Positions 11,267 through 20,665 of a stretch of DNA of 33,508 nucleotides are shown here, one piece after another (positions within the stretch are counted from its first letter, which is position 1; each line of letters starts with the position of its first letter). The notes under the pieces were generated by a model that saw only the letters and a program-made list of their open reading frames with translations, did not search any database and had not been told where the DNA came from. The stretch is from Sphingomonas sp. Lineage in GTDB: Bacteria > Pseudomonadota > Alphaproteobacteria > Sphingomonadales > Sphingomonadaceae. The DNA is taken from NCBI GenBank assembly GCA_025936675.1, contig JAICSX010000025.1, positions 1-33,508 on the forward strand, given 5' to 3'. The translations under genes were made by a program, and so were the position numbers.

Positions 11267-11905
11267 TTATTTCTTAGCTGTCGTCGATGCCGGCGGCATC
11301 TGCATTGGCTTGGCGTACTTGCAGGTTACCTTTGGATTATATTGCGCGAACACCCCGTTCGGATTGTCGCGGATCACCCAGACGTGACGGTCGTAATGCG
11401 GCATGAAGCCGTGCGCTTCGTCGAGCTTGGTCGCCGGATTATCGACCATGTGATCGAATGCAACGCCGTGGAAGCTCGGCGGCTGCGTATGGCCTGCAGC
11501 CTTCCAGGCCTTTTCGAACACCAAATTCTCAACGCCGATCAGCTGCATCGAACCATCTGCCTCGGGTTCGTAGAGGAGCACCGCCGGCTTGTGGAAATCG
11601 GTATAGGTGCCGTTGCCGTCTACCTTCGGGTTCGGCGGTGCGGTGATCCCGAGAAGGTCCGGCCGGAAGAAATGCACGCCCATTGCGCCGAGCTTCGCCG
11701 GCTTGCCCATCATCGCGGCCGTTTCGCACATGCCCGACGGGTCCTCGATATAGCCGTCGGCGAGCGCCGCCTTCACATCCTTGTATTTCTGGACAGCGGC
11801 TCGGACCTGGTCGAGCGTCGGTTCCGACTTCTTCGCCGGACCCGGATCGCCAGCTGCTGTGACGATCGCGGCCGAGATGACGCTGGCAATGAACGCATTC
11901 CACAT
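11267..11905 (-). CDS. Conserved secreted protein of unknown function
   Basis: This protein of about 212 residues begins with a short signal-peptide-like stretch (WNAFIASVISAAIVTAAG). The mature part is soluble and resembles a secreted family I recall from proteobacteria but cannot name. Recognisable blocks are a helix (VRAAVQKYKDVKAAL), GYIEDPSGMCETAAMMG, GAMGVHFFRPDL, VLLYEPEADGSM and HYDRHVWVIRDNPNGVFAQYNP. The conserved His, Asp and Cys residues could bind a metal, but no enzyme class is evident. Two ATGs compete. The GGAGG lies 3 bases before the ATG at 11911 but 9 before the one at 11905, so I prefer 11905. It is transcribed towards sdhE and diverges from recG. Confidence 0.8.
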   Translation of the reverse strand: MWNAFIASVISAAIVTAAGDPGPAKKSEPTLDQVRAAVQKYKDVKAALADGYIEDPSGMCETAAMMGKPAKLGAMGVHFFRPDLLGITAPPNPKVDGNGTYTDFHKPAVLLYEPEADGSMQLIGVENLVFEKAWKAAGHTQPPSFHGVAFDHMVDNPATKLDEAHGFMPHYDRHVWVIRDNPNGVFAQYNPKVTCKYAKPMQMPPASTTAKK

Positions 11906-12017
11906 AGTCATGCCCCTCCAATGACTTACACGCGGGCTTTCCCGCAGCGCGAGATTAGCGAGGCTCGGAACCGCTTGCGAGACTGACAGAAATCAATTCT
12001 TCTGCCTAAGTAGCATC

Positions 12018-14078
12018 ATGCGGCCCGACATCCTCAATCCGCTGTTCACCGAAATGGAAGCGCTGAAGGGGGTCGGCCCGCAGCTCGCGAAGCTGCTCAA
12101 GAAGCTCGGGATTAGCCGGGTCGTAGACCTCCTCTATCACCTGCCAACAGGCTCGATCGAACGCGTGCGCGCTCCGGCAGCATCCGGGGCGCTGCTCGGG
12201 CGCAACGTGATCCTCGACCTGAAACCCTTCCAGACGTGCGAAAGCCGCTCAGGCAGAGGCCCCATGCGCATCTTCGCATCGGACGGAGACGGCAACAGCA
12301 TCAGCCTCATCTATTTCAATAATCCAGGGTGGGCGAAGCGGCAGCTCCCGATGGGCGAGCTGCGAACCGTTTCGGGCAAGCTCGAGGCCTATGGCGAGGA
12401 GTGGCAGATCATCCATCCCGAGGTGAGCGAGCCCGGCAAGGGGGGACAGCCGGGGGTGCGCGAGGCGGTCTATCCGCTGACCGAGGGCCTGACGAACCGC
12501 CGCGTCGGCGAGCTCGTGCGTGAAGCGCTTGAGCGCGCACCGGACCTACCCGAATGGATCGAACCGAGTCTGGCTGCGCGCGAGTGCTGGAGCGCATGGC
12601 GCTCGTCGGTCGCGCTGATCCATCGCGAACCCGGTTCGGAGGACGCACGAAGGCGCCTCGCTTATGACGAGATCTTCGCCAATCAGCTCGCGCTTTTGCT
12701 GCTCCGCCAATCGCAGCGGCGGCACCGCACCGTGCCGCTGGCGGGGACCGGCCAGCTGACGGCGAAGCTACGCCTGCCGTACCAGCTTACCGGAGCGCAG
12801 CGGCGCGTCATCGAAGAGATCCGGGGCGACATGGCGCAATCCGCGCCGATGCTTCGGCTGCTCCAGGGTGACGTCGGTTCAGGCAAGACGCTCGTCGCGA
12901 TCCTCGCGATGCTGGCCGCCGTGGAATCCGGCGCTCAGGCAGCTTTGCTCGCCCCGACCGAGATCCTCGCGCGGCAGCATCATGCGACGCTCCTAAACCA
13001 GCTCGACAGCATAGGGGTTCGAGTCGCCATCCTTACCGGGCGCGAGAAGGGGAGGGCCCGCGACAGCGTCCTCATCGGACTCGCCGACGGATCGGTCGAC
13101 ATCCTCGTCGGCACGCACGCAATTTTCCAGGAGAAGGTCGCCTACAAGCAGCTCGGGCTTGCGGTGATCGACGAGCAGCACCGCTTCGGAGTTTCCCAGC
13201 GGCTGCTGCTGGCCTCAAAGGCCGAGCATCCGCCGCACCTGTTGGTGATGACCGCGACGCCGATCCCGCGGACGCTGACGCTCACCCAATATGGCGAGAT
13301 GGACGTCAGCCGGATCGACGAGATGCCGCCGGGGCGCTCGCCGGTGGAAACGCGGGTCATCAGTGAGGAGAAATTGCCTGACGTCATCGACGCGCTCGGT
13401 CGCCATGTCGCAAGTGGTGGGCAGGCCTATTGGGTGTGTCCGCTGGTCGAGGAAAGTGAAAAGACCGACGCGGCGGCTGCAGAGGAACGAGCCCGCGTGC
13501 TCAAGCTCCGCTTCGGCGAAGACAAGGTGGGCCTCGTCCATGGCCGGATGAAGGGGCCGGACAAGGACGCGGTGATGGCGCGCTTTGCATCGGGCGATCT
13601 CGCGGTGCTTGTTGCGACGACCGTGATCGAGGTCGGAGTCGACGTGCCCAATGCGACGCTTATGGTCGTCGAAGGCGCCGAGCGGTTCGGCCTCGCCCAG
13701 CTTCACCAGCTGCGCGGCCGCGTCGGGCGCGGGAGCGGCAAGAGCACTTGCCTGCTGATCCGAGGCCAAAACCTCACCGACGTCGGGCGGGCGCGCCTCA
13801 CCCTGATGCGCGAAACCAGCGACGGCTTCCGCATCGCCGAGGAGGATTTGAGGTTGCGCGGCCCCGGCGAGATCCTCGGTACGCGTCAGTCAGGCGAGGA
13901 GGCATTCCGCGCCGCAACTCAGGAAGACGTAGAGAACCTCGCGCCAATCGCCCAGAGCGACGCGCAGATCCTGCTCGACCGCGATGGCGGGCTCTCAGGC
14001 GAACGCGGACAAGCCGCCCGAATCTGTCTCTATCTGTTCGAACGCGATCAGGCCGTAGGGCTGATCAGGTCGGGATAG
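12018..14078 (+). CDS. recG: ATP-dependent DNA helicase RecG
   Basis: RecG is a double-strand DNA translocase that remodels stalled replication forks and branched recombination intermediates. The product is 686 residues, the normal length. It begins with the helix-hairpin-like GVGPQLAKLLKKLGI block and the wedge/OB domain that splits the fork. The motor follows: Walker A GDVGSGKT (Lys near residue 290), DEQHRFG, TATPIPRTLTLT, the second RecA-like domain with VATTVIEVGVDVP, and QLRGRVGRGSGKS. The gene diverges from the secreted-protein gene at 11905. Its last 14 bases overlap the 3' end of the opposing hypothetical gene. Confidence 0.96.
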   Translation: MRPDILNPLFTEMEALKGVGPQLAKLLKKLGISRVVDLLYHLPTGSIERVRAPAASGALLGRNVILDLKPFQTCESRSGRGPMRIFASDGDGNSISLIYFNNPGWAKRQLPMGELRTVSGKLEAYGEEWQIIHPEVSEPGKGGQPGVREAVYPLTEGLTNRRVGELVREALERAPDLPEWIEPSLAARECWSAWRSSVALIHREPGSEDARRRLAYDEIFANQLALLLLRQSQRRHRTVPLAGTGQLTAKLRLPYQLTGAQRRVIEEIRGDMAQSAPMLRLLQGDVGSGKTLVAILAMLAAVESGAQAALLAPTEILARQHHATLLNQLDSIGVRVAILTGREKGRARDSVLIGLADGSVDILVGTHAIFQEKVAYKQLGLAVIDEQHRFGVSQRLLLASKAEHPPHLLVMTATPIPRTLTLTQYGEMDVSRIDEMPPGRSPVETRVISEEKLPDVIDALGRHVASGGQAYWVCPLVEESEKTDAAAAEERARVLKLRFGEDKVGLVHGRMKGPDKDAVMARFASGDLAVLVATTVIEVGVDVPNATLMVVEGAERFGLAQLHQLRGRVGRGSGKSTCLLIRGQNLTDVGRARLTLMRETSDGFRIAEEDLRLRGPGEILGTRQSGEEAFRAATQEDVENLAPIAQSDAQILLDRDGGLSGERGQAARICLYLFERDQAVGLIRSG

Positions 14079-14778
14079 GGCCCACCTTGGGCGCATGAGC
14101 GAGACAGGCGGGGTAATGGGGCCGCGCCTCCTCGACGTTCTCCCGTACGAAGGCCGTGTCGAGCTTCAACTTGTTCAGCCGCATGTGCTGCAACGCGAAA
14201 CGCGCTTCGCGGCTGATTGCGTCGTTGTCGACCCGAAGCGCTTCGACGGCGGCGATGGCGGCGAGCTTTTCGGGCGTTTCGAGCGTGGATCCGCTTCGTG
14301 GAAGCGCTCGCAGGCGCGACAGATCGACGAGCTCCCTGTCCGATAGGCGGTCCATGTCCGGAATGACTTCGTAAATGATGCGATATTGAAGCATGCGCTC
14401 GTGCGGCATGTGAGAAGCAATATCCGATGCAGTCGCGGCCTCGCGCGCGAGCGAGTCATATGTCCGCTCCGGCAGCCAGATCGTGTCGATGAGTGCCGTG
14501 CTTTGAGCCCTGTCGTCGCGCTCGAGCGCCGAGCGGATGCTGTCGAGCCTCCTCGCGATGCAGTCGTGCATCGAAAGCCGCGCGTAGGCCTGCGGGCCGT
14601 CTCCCGAGCCGAGCTCGTTGTTCATGTCTGCCAGCGCGGCGTCAACCTTGTGCTGCCAGTCGACTGACTGGACGGCCTGCTCGGCGAGCAAGGCCGTGAG
14701 CACGCCCAGGACGATGATGCCCCATTCCTTGAGCAGTTCCCGCCAATTCCTGACGAGCCTGGGCTTGTGCACTTCCAT
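14065..14778 (-). CDS. Membrane-anchored hypothetical protein
   Basis: I do not recognise a named family for this 237-residue protein. A short basic N-terminus (KPRLVRNWRELLKEW) is followed by one hydrophobic segment (GIIVLGVLTALLAEQAV, roughly residues 20-36). The rest is a helical, charged domain, first with predicted coiled character (HKVDAALADMNNEL). This layout, a single N-terminal transmembrane helix ending in AEQ and followed by a helical domain, is common in uncharacterised sphingomonad and xanthomonad proteins. The start at 14778 is the only ATG before the membrane segment. The gene lies 18 bp downstream of the tyrS stop region, on the same strand as tyrS, and collides with the end of recG. 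Confidence 0.75.
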   Translation of the reverse strand: MEVHKPRLVRNWRELLKEWGIIVLGVLTALLAEQAVQSVDWQHKVDAALADMNNELGSGDGPQAYARLSMHDCIARRLDSIRSALERDDRAQSTALIDTIWLPERTYDSLAREAATASDIASHMPHERMLQYRIIYEVIPDMDRLSDRELVDLSRLRALPRSGSTLETPEKLAAIAAVEALRVDNDAISREARFALQHMRLNKLKLDTAFVRENVEEARPHYPACLAHAPKVGPIPT

Positions 14779-14796
14779 ATGTTCCCCGGCCGAGCG

Positions 14797-16020
14797 TTAT
14801 TTCACCAGTAGCGCGTGCCTCTTCTTGCCGAGGCTGAGCTTCAGCGGTTCGCCGCTGGCGACCAGCATCAATCCCGGATCGTTCACCGTCACGTCGTCTA
14901 ATCGCACGGCGCCTTCAGCGATCTTTCGCTTCGCTTCCTTGTTGGACGGCGTGAAGCCGAGCGCGGTCAGTGCGTGCGCGATGTTCATTCCGTCGCCGAC
15001 TGAAAGCGTCGGCAGGTCCTCGCCGACACCGGCTGCGCCGAACGTATCGGCAGCGGTCCTGCCCGCAGCTTCGGCGGCTTCCCGGCCGTGGAGCAGAGCG
15101 GTCGCCTCGGTGGCGAGCACGATCTTGGCCTGGTTGATCTCCGCGCCCTGCAGCTTCTCCAGCTTGCCGATCTCCTCAAGCGGAAGGTCGGTGAACAGCT
15201 TGAGGAAGCGTCCGACGTCCGCGTCCGTCGAGTTCCGCCAGAACTGCCAATAATCGTATGGACTGAGCAGCTTTTCATCGAGCCAAACGGCGCCTTGCGC
15301 GGTCTTGCCCATCTTGGCGCCGTCCGACGTCGTCATGAGCGGAGTCGTGACTCCGAACAGCTCGGTTCCGTCGACGCGACGGCCGAGCTCCATCCCATTG
15401 ACGATATTGCCCCATTGATCTGAGCCACCGAACTGGGCGCGGCAGCCGACTCTCCGCGACAGCTCGAGGAAGTCGTACGCCTGGAGGATCATGTAGTTGA
15501 ACTCGAGGAAGGTCAGTGGCTGCTCGCGGTCGAGACGTAGACGCACGCTGTCGAAGGTCAGCATCCGGTTGATCGTGAAGTGCCGTCCAACATCGCGGAG
15601 GAATGGGATATATTGGAGTGTGTCGAGCCAATCGGCATTGTTGGCGATGATCGCGTCTGAAGGGCCGCTGCCAAAAGTCAGGAATCGTTCGAAAACGCGC
15701 CGGATTCCGGCGATGTTCTCGGCGATCTTCTCTTCGCTGAGGAGCTGGCGGCTCTCGTCCTTACCCGACGGGTCGCCGACTTTCGTCGTGCCGCCGCCCA
15801 TTAGCACGATGGGCCTGTGCCCCGTTTGCTGAAGCCGCCGAAGCATCATGATCTGCACGAGGCTGCCGACGTGGAGGCTCGGCGCGGTCGCGTCGAAGCC
15901 GATGTAGGCGCTTACGACCTCCTTGCCCGCAACTGCGTCGAACGCCGCCGGATCGGTGACCTGATGGATGTAGCCGCGCTCGTCGAGTAGCCTCAGCAGC
16001 GATGATTTGTACGCCGTCAT
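14797..16020 (-). CDS. tyrS: Tyrosine-tRNA ligase
   Basis: TyrRS charges tRNA-Tyr. The 407-residue product has the class I synthetase signatures: HVGS in place of HIGH (His near residue 50) and KMGKT in place of KMSKS (Lys near residue 236). It also has the tyrosine-binding block [10 protein letters not shown] and [12 protein letters not shown]. The C-terminal S4 RNA-binding domain ([21 protein letters not shown]) is complete. This is the bacterial TyrS1 type. The gene diverges from the DOMON-like gene across a 61-bp spacer, which must hold both promoters. A second minus-strand gene (14065-14778) follows closely and may be read from the same transcript. Confidence 0.96.
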   Translation of the reverse strand: MTAYKSSLLRLLDERGYIHQVTDPAAFDAVAGKEVVSAYIGFDATAPSLHVGSLVQIMMLRRLQQTGHRPIVLMGGGTTKVGDPSGKDESRQLLSEEKIAENIAGIRRVFERFLTFGSGPSDAIIANNADWLDTLQYIPFLRDVGRHFTINRMLTFDSVRLRLDREQPLTFLEFNYMILQAYDFLELSRRVGCRAQFGGSDQWGNIVNGMELGRRVDGTELFGVTTPLMTTSDGAKMGKTAQGAVWLDEKLLSPYDYWQFWRNSTDADVGRFLKLFTDLPLEEIGKLEKLQGAEINQAKIVLATEATALLHGREAAEAAGRTAADTFGAAGVGEDLPTLSVGDGMNIAHALTALGFTPSNKEAKRKIAEGAVRLDDVTVNDPGLMLVASGEPLKLSLGKKRHALLVK

Positions 16021-16081
16021 GAAACGCCGCTTAGCGTCGTTAACCTTCGCCTGCTAGAATAGCTGCTAAGATAAGGGCGCG

Positions 16082-16618
16082 ATGCAACTGAACCTCGTTT
16101 CGCATCCGGCGACTCCGCCATCCGATCCGGCCTTCAAGGTCTGGGCCAACGTCGAGCATGCGGGCGCCCTGGGCGTCATCGCTTCCACCAACATCTGGTT
16201 CGGCGTCGGGGCGCCGGCGAGCCGCTTTGTAATGCCGCAGGCCGAGGACCCCGGAAGAGGCGACGATCTTTGGCAGACCACCTGCTTCGAAGCTTTTCTT
16301 CGGGTTCACGGTGCGGAAGAATATCGCGAGTGGAATTTCGCGCCATCGGGCGACTGGGCGGCTTATGATTTCACGTCGCAACGCGAGGGCCGTAGCAACG
16401 CTGAAGTCGCTCCTCCCTATATTCGCGTCGAGGACAATATGACGTGGTGGGCGCTTGGTGCGACCATCGCAGTGGATGCCAAGGCTGCCTGGCAGATCGG
16501 CCTTTCCGCGGTCCTCGAGGAAACGGACGGAACCAAGTCCTATTGGGCGGTTGCCCATCCGGAGGGCGACAAGCCCGACTTCCACGACCCCGCTTGCTTC
16601 ATCGCGCACCTGCCCTAA
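16082..16618 (+). CDS. DOMON-like domain protein
   Basis: This 178-residue protein matches the DOMON-like family of bacterial proteins, a beta-sandwich fold related to heme- and sugar-binding DOMON domains. Typical blocks are WQTTCFEAFLR near residue 64, EYREWNFAPSGDWAAYDF and WQIGLSAVLEE, ending with YWAVAHP and DFHDPACFI. There is no signal peptide, so it should be cytosolic. The ligand is unknown. An AAGGG lies just before the ATG. The DUF1343 gene starts only 9 bp after its stop, so the two probably form an operon. The opposite strand is also open (16040-16609) but is a shadow of this gene. Confidence 0.82.
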   Translation: MQLNLVSHPATPPSDPAFKVWANVEHAGALGVIASTNIWFGVGAPASRFVMPQAEDPGRGDDLWQTTCFEAFLRVHGAEEYREWNFAPSGDWAAYDFTSQREGRSNAEVAPPYIRVEDNMTWWALGATIAVDAKAAWQIGLSAVLEETDGTKSYWAVAHPEGDKPDFHDPACFIAHLP

Positions 16619-16627
16619 TCACGGGGC

Positions 16628-17827
16628 ATGACCCTGTTTGGCATCGATCGGCTGCTCGCCGATCCTGAGCTTCGCCGCCCGCTCGAAGGCAAGCGCGTTG
16701 CGCTGCTTGCGCACCCGGCATCGGTAACGAAGGACCTGACGCACAGCCTTGATGCGCTCGTCGCCGCCGGCTTGAAGGTGAGCGCCGCGTTCGGTCCGCA
16801 ACACGGCCTTCGCGGCGACAAGCAGGATAATATGGTGGAATCGGACGATTTCACCGACCCCATCCACCAGATTCCCGTATTCAGCCTCTACGGTGAAGTG
16901 CGGCGGCCGACCGGGCAATCGCTCGGGACGTTCGACACGATCCTTGTCGACCTCCAGGACCTAGGCTGCCGGATCTACACCTTCATTACCACGCTTCTGT
17001 ACGTGCTCGAGGCGGCTGCAGAGCACGGCAAGAGCGTGTGGGTGCTCGATCGCCCGAATCCCGCGGGACGGCCGATCGAGGGACTGACCCTCCGGCCGGG
17101 ATGGGAGAGCTTCGTCGGCGCCGCACCGATTCCGATGCGCCACGGCTTGACGCTTGGAGAGCTCGGCAAATGGTTCATCGACCATTTCAAGCTCGACGTG
17201 GATTATCGCGTCATCGGGATGGACGGGTGGCGTCCTGGCGAGGGGTCAGGCTTCGGCTGGCCGCCAGAGCGGATCTGGATCAATCCGAGCCCGAACGCCG
17301 CCAATCTCAACATGGCGCGCGCTTATGCCGGCACAGTGATGCTCGAAGGGACTACGCTGAGCGAGGCCAGGGGGACGACGCGCCCGCTCGAGCAATTCGG
17401 CGCGCCCGACCTGGACCCGCGGCGCATCATCGCCGAGATGGAAGGTCTGGCGCCCGAATGGCTGGCCGGCTGCAAGCTCCGGGACGTCACGTTCCAGCCA
17501 ACCTTCCACAAGCATGTCGGTCAGATGTGCCGCGGCCTCTTCATTCACGCCGAAGGACCGTGGTACGACCATGAGGCATTCAAGCCATGGCGGCTCCAAG
17601 CGCTCGCCTTCAAGGCGATCAGACGGCTCAATCCGGCCTACGACCTTTGGCGCGACTTCCCGTACGAATATGTCTTCGACAAGCTGGCGATCGACGTCAT
17701 CAACGGATCGCCGCTTCTGCGCGAATGGGTCGATGACGCGGCGGCGGAACCCGCTGAGCTCGACACAATCACCGTGCCGGATGAGCAAGCCTGGGTTGAG
17801 GAACGCAAGTCGTTCCTGCTGTACTGA
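16628..17827 (+). CDS. DUF1343 / NamZ-type exo-beta-N-acetylmuramidase-like protein
   Basis: The 399-residue product belongs to the DUF1343 family, whose Bacillus member NamZ removes N-acetylmuramic acid from the ends of muropeptide sugars during cell-wall recycling. Family blocks seen here are RVALLAHPASV near residue 22, FGPQHGLRGDKQDNM near 58, DTILVDLQDLGCRIYTF, VWVLDRPNP, GWRPG and WINPSPNAANL. Unlike many members it has no signal peptide, which points to action in the cytosol on imported wall fragments or to a changed role. It follows the DOMON-like gene by 9 bp. The exact substrate is inferred from the family, not shown here. Confidence 0.85.
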   Translation: MTLFGIDRLLADPELRRPLEGKRVALLAHPASVTKDLTHSLDALVAAGLKVSAAFGPQHGLRGDKQDNMVESDDFTDPIHQIPVFSLYGEVRRPTGQSLGTFDTILVDLQDLGCRIYTFITTLLYVLEAAAEHGKSVWVLDRPNPAGRPIEGLTLRPGWESFVGAAPIPMRHGLTLGELGKWFIDHFKLDVDYRVIGMDGWRPGEGSGFGWPPERIWINPSPNAANLNMARAYAGTVMLEGTTLSEARGTTRPLEQFGAPDLDPRRIIAEMEGLAPEWLAGCKLRDVTFQPTFHKHVGQMCRGLFIHAEGPWYDHEAFKPWRLQALAFKAIRRLNPAYDLWRDFPYEYVFDKLAIDVINGSPLLREWVDDAAAEPAELDTITVPDEQAWVEERKSFLLY

Positions 17828-17885
17828 AACTGTCGAGAGAATCGTGAAAAAGCTGTAATGTGGGCCATCAAACAGGAGACGCCTC

Positions 17886-18470
17886 ATGAGCAAGAGCACG
17901 TCTTTTTTCGCCGCGTTGCTGATTATCGCGCAGCCCGTCTTAGCCGCTAATCCGGCGACGAAGGCGGATCGGGACCGCCAGGTCAGCGAAATCGTGTTCC
18001 AGAATTATCCGCCGCGCGCGCTTGCCGCCGGCGAGGAGGGGCCGGTCTTTTTCACCGTCACGCTCGACAAGGATGCCCATCCCATGAGCTGCCAGGTGAC
18101 CCACGGCAGCGGACATCGGCTGCTCGATGAGGAAACCTGCGACCTGATCGTCCAGCATGCCGTGTTCAATTCAGCGCGGGACGCCAGTGGACATCTTGTA
18201 CGGGAGACCGCCGAGGGCGTCGTCAACTGGACGATCCCGGGTCATAAACCGGCACCCATCAGTTTCGCGCCTGCCGCGGCTGCCGCGCCCAAGACCATTG
18301 AGGCGCAGGTCTGCAAGAAGAACGTCAGGATCGGTACCGTCGCGAGCGTCGAACGAACCTGCATGACGCCCTCCGAATGGGCCAAGCAGTCCGACGAGCA
18401 AAAGCAGACCTACGACGAGTTACAGGGGCGCAAGGGAAGCTCGAATTGCCTGTCCGCCGGGGCTTGCTGA
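17886..18470 (+). CDS. Exported TonB_C-like protein, first of a tandem pair
   Basis: This 194-residue protein has a signal peptide (SKSTSFFAALLIIAQPVLA, cleavage before NPAT). It then has a single TonB C-terminal-like domain: NYPPRALAAGEEG, VFFTVTLDKD, SCQVTHGSGHRLLDEETC and GVVNWTIPG. A short Ala/Pro linker leads to a C-terminal box with paired Cys (VCKKNVRIG, then ERTCMTPSEW, then QKQTYDELQGRKG). The true TonB design (membrane anchor plus long Pro-rich spacer) is missing, so energy transduction is unlikely. A periplasmic binding or structural role is possible. AGGAG precedes the ATG. The next gene is its close paralogue 32 bp downstream, so this is a tandem duplication. Confidence 0.82.
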   Translation: MSKSTSFFAALLIIAQPVLAANPATKADRDRQVSEIVFQNYPPRALAAGEEGPVFFTVTLDKDAHPMSCQVTHGSGHRLLDEETCDLIVQHAVFNSARDASGHLVRETAEGVVNWTIPGHKPAPISFAPAAAAAPKTIEAQVCKKNVRIGTVASVERTCMTPSEWAKQSDEQKQTYDELQGRKGSSNCLSAGAC

Positions 18471-18502
18471 TCACGCGTCGCGTGCGTTGTGGGAGAGTGA
18501 TC

Positions 18503-19060
18503 ATGGTTCTTCGTTTCTTGAGCAAGGCCGCGTTGCTGCTTCTTGTGCCTGCCGTCGCCCAGGCATCCGACCCGAAGAGGACGGTCAACGTCTCCAACTG
18601 GGATGTTTTTCAGAAGCTCTATCCGCGCCGAGCAATCGCTGCACATGAAGAAGGGACGGTCGGCTTCCTGGTCACCTTGGATAGCCAGGGATCGGTTACC
18701 GCTTGCCAGGTCACTCACAGCAGCGGCCATCCGCTGCTGGACGAGGAGACATGCAAGATCATCACGATGAATGCGCAGTTCAAACCGGACCCGGGCTTGT
18801 CGCCATCGCAGGTGCGCACCAGCGAAGGCGTGATCACCTGGAAGCTCCCGGCGAGCACGACGGTACTGGCGCCGCCAACGCCGGTTGCTGCCGCCGACGC
18901 GCCGGAGAAGGTCATCTGCAAGAAGACTGTGCGTACCGGCACGCTCGCGGGATTCGAGCGGACCTGCATGACGCAGCGCCAGTGGGACAAGCAGTCCGAC
19001 GAGACAAAGCAGGTCTGGGACGAGCTCCAGGGGCGCAAGGGCTCGACCAAGGGTAATTGA
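18503..19060 (+). CDS. Exported TonB_C-like protein, second of a tandem pair
   Basis: This 185-residue paralogue of the preceding gene has the same order of parts. A signal peptide (VLRFLSKAALLLLVPAVAQA) leads into a TonB_C-like domain (LYPRRAIAAHEEG, VGFLVTLDSQG, CQVTHSSGHPLLDEETC, GVITWKLP). An Ala/Pro linker and the same C-terminal Cys box follow (ICKKTVRTG, ERTCMTQRQW, TKQVWDELQGRKG). The start at 18503 is set by the signal peptide and a GGGAG ten bases upstream. The frame is open further up but only through the coding region of the first copy. Divergence between the copies is large, so the duplication is old. The pair is probably co-transcribed. Confidence 0.82.
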   Translation: MVLRFLSKAALLLLVPAVAQASDPKRTVNVSNWDVFQKLYPRRAIAAHEEGTVGFLVTLDSQGSVTACQVTHSSGHPLLDEETCKIITMNAQFKPDPGLSPSQVRTSEGVITWKLPASTTVLAPPTPVAAADAPEKVICKKTVRTGTLAGFERTCMTQRQWDKQSDETKQVWDELQGRKGSTKGN

Positions 19061-19149
19061 GCCGAACGCCCACCACGAAGCGTGGTTAACGAAGAAGTAG
19101 GAGGTTGCCGACTATCCAGCTCCCCACGTGTTTGGGGAGCGCGCCTTCG

Positions 19150-20547
19150 ATGGCCACGCAGGGAATCGATCAAGTCACCGAAAACGCCATTCGCGCCGTT
19201 GCGCGCGATTGCGGCTCGCTGTCGATGGAATGCAGCGACGTTGCTGGCTACGTCAGCGGAGTTTCGACGCGGATCGCCGAGCATATGAAGATGCTCGACC
19301 AGCTCGAGGAGGTCACCACCCGACTTCTCGGCGACCAGGCGCGAGTCAGCGATTCAACCGACGAAGCACGGCTCCTTTCCGAGCAGGCGAAGGCCAAGCT
19401 CGAGGCCGGCCGCGAGGCGATCGAGAGCACGATAGACGGGTTCAAGGGACTGACCGAGCTGGTCGTCCAGCTCGGCGAGCGCATGGCCGGCTTCGCCGCC
19501 GCAATGAACCAGGTGCAGAGCGTCTCCTCGACGATCGAGACGATCGCCCGCAAGACCAATATGCTCGCGCTCAACGCGACGATCGAGGCGGCCCGCGCCG
19601 GCGATGCCGGCCGTAGCTTTGCGGTCGTTGCCGCCGAGGTGAAAAAGCTCGCCCACGATACCCGCGCGGCGACCAGCCAGATCGCTTCCACCATCGGCGA
19701 GCTTACGCGTGAAGCCGGTGCAGTCACCACCGAGATCAAAACCGGCGTCGATCGTAGCCGCGCCGCCCAGTCGGGCTTCGGAACGATCAGCGACACTGTG
19801 CGCGAAGTCAGCGAGATTGTCGGGATGGTCGACCGCCAGACCGAGGGCATCGCTCATTCGACGAGCATGATTCAGACCAGCGTCGACCGCGTGAAGGCCG
19901 GCCTTACCGAGTTCGCGGGCGACGCTCGCGAGAATGGCAAGGAGCTGCTCACCGCCGAAAAGCGCCTGGCGCATCTCGAGATGCTGTCGAACACGATGCT
20001 CGACACCCTCGCCAACTCAGGCGCCGAGATCGACGACACGCCCTTCATCCTCAAGGCGCAGGAAACCTGCCGCCAGATCCAGGCCGCGGTCGAGCGCGCC
20101 ATCGATGAAGGCGAAATCACGGTCGAGGACGTGTTCGACCGCGAATATAAGATCGTCGAGGGCAGCAACCCCGTCCAGTATGACGTCCGTTTCAACGATG
20201 CGGCCGACCGCCTGATTCGCCCGCTGCTGGACAAAACCAAGGGCGGCGACAACCGGATCATCGGCTCGGCCATCGGCGACATGAACGGCTATCTCCCAAC
20301 CCACCTCACCGAGCGCAGCCACCCCCAGGGACCCGATCCTGTGTGGAACGACGAGCATTGCCGCAACAAGCGGATTCTGATCGACGACACGACCCGGATG
20401 GCGCTTGCCAGCGAACGACCGGCGACGCTCGCCACCTATCGGATGGAGCTCGGCGACAAATATATTCCGGTGAAAAATGTCTTCGTGCCCTTGTGGATCA
20501 AGGGCCGTCGCTGGGGCAATTTCGAGCTCGCCTACCGCGACGATTGA
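19150..20547 (+). CDS. Soluble methyl-accepting chemotaxis protein with C-terminal sensor domain
   Basis: Chemoreceptors of this kind pass a signal to the CheA kinase through a long four-helix bundle. The 465-residue product has the conserved hairpin tip at about residues 130-170 ([20 protein letters not shown], then [15 protein letters not shown]) flanked by heptad-rich helices. There is no transmembrane segment or HAMP domain. The C-terminal part, from about residue 290, looks like a Cache-type ligand domain ([38 protein letters not shown]). The sensor therefore sits after the signalling bundle and should respond to a cytosolic cue. I chose ATG 19150, which has GGGGAG upstream. An in-frame TTG at 19105 directly abuts AGGAGG and is poorly spaced. 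No che gene is nearby. Confidence 0.87.
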   Translation: MATQGIDQVTENAIRAVARDCGSLSMECSDVAGYVSGVSTRIAEHMKMLDQLEEVTTRLLGDQARVSDSTDEARLLSEQAKAKLEAGREAIESTIDGFKGLTELVVQLGERMAGFAAAMNQVQSVSSTIETIARKTNMLALNATIEAARAGDAGRSFAVVAAEVKKLAHDTRAATSQIASTIGELTREAGAVTTEIKTGVDRSRAAQSGFGTISDTVREVSEIVGMVDRQTEGIAHSTSMIQTSVDRVKAGLTEFAGDARENGKELLTAEKRLAHLEMLSNTMLDTLANSGAEIDDTPFILKAQETCRQIQAAVERAIDEGEITVEDVFDREYKIVEGSNPVQYDVRFNDAADRLIRPLLDKTKGGDNRIIGSAIGDMNGYLPTHLTERSHPQGPDPVWNDEHCRNKRILIDDTTRMALASERPATLATYRMELGDKYIPVKNVFVPLWIKGRRWGNFELAYRDD

Positions 20548-20665
20548 CGGTTTTCCGCGCGGAACAGGGTTCCTGAAAGCTTACCCGCCCATAAACCTCG
20601 TCTTTACGCCCTTGCGCTAGGACGGTCCCAATTAGGCATCGCCTGAGAGCGACGAGGGGAGACGA

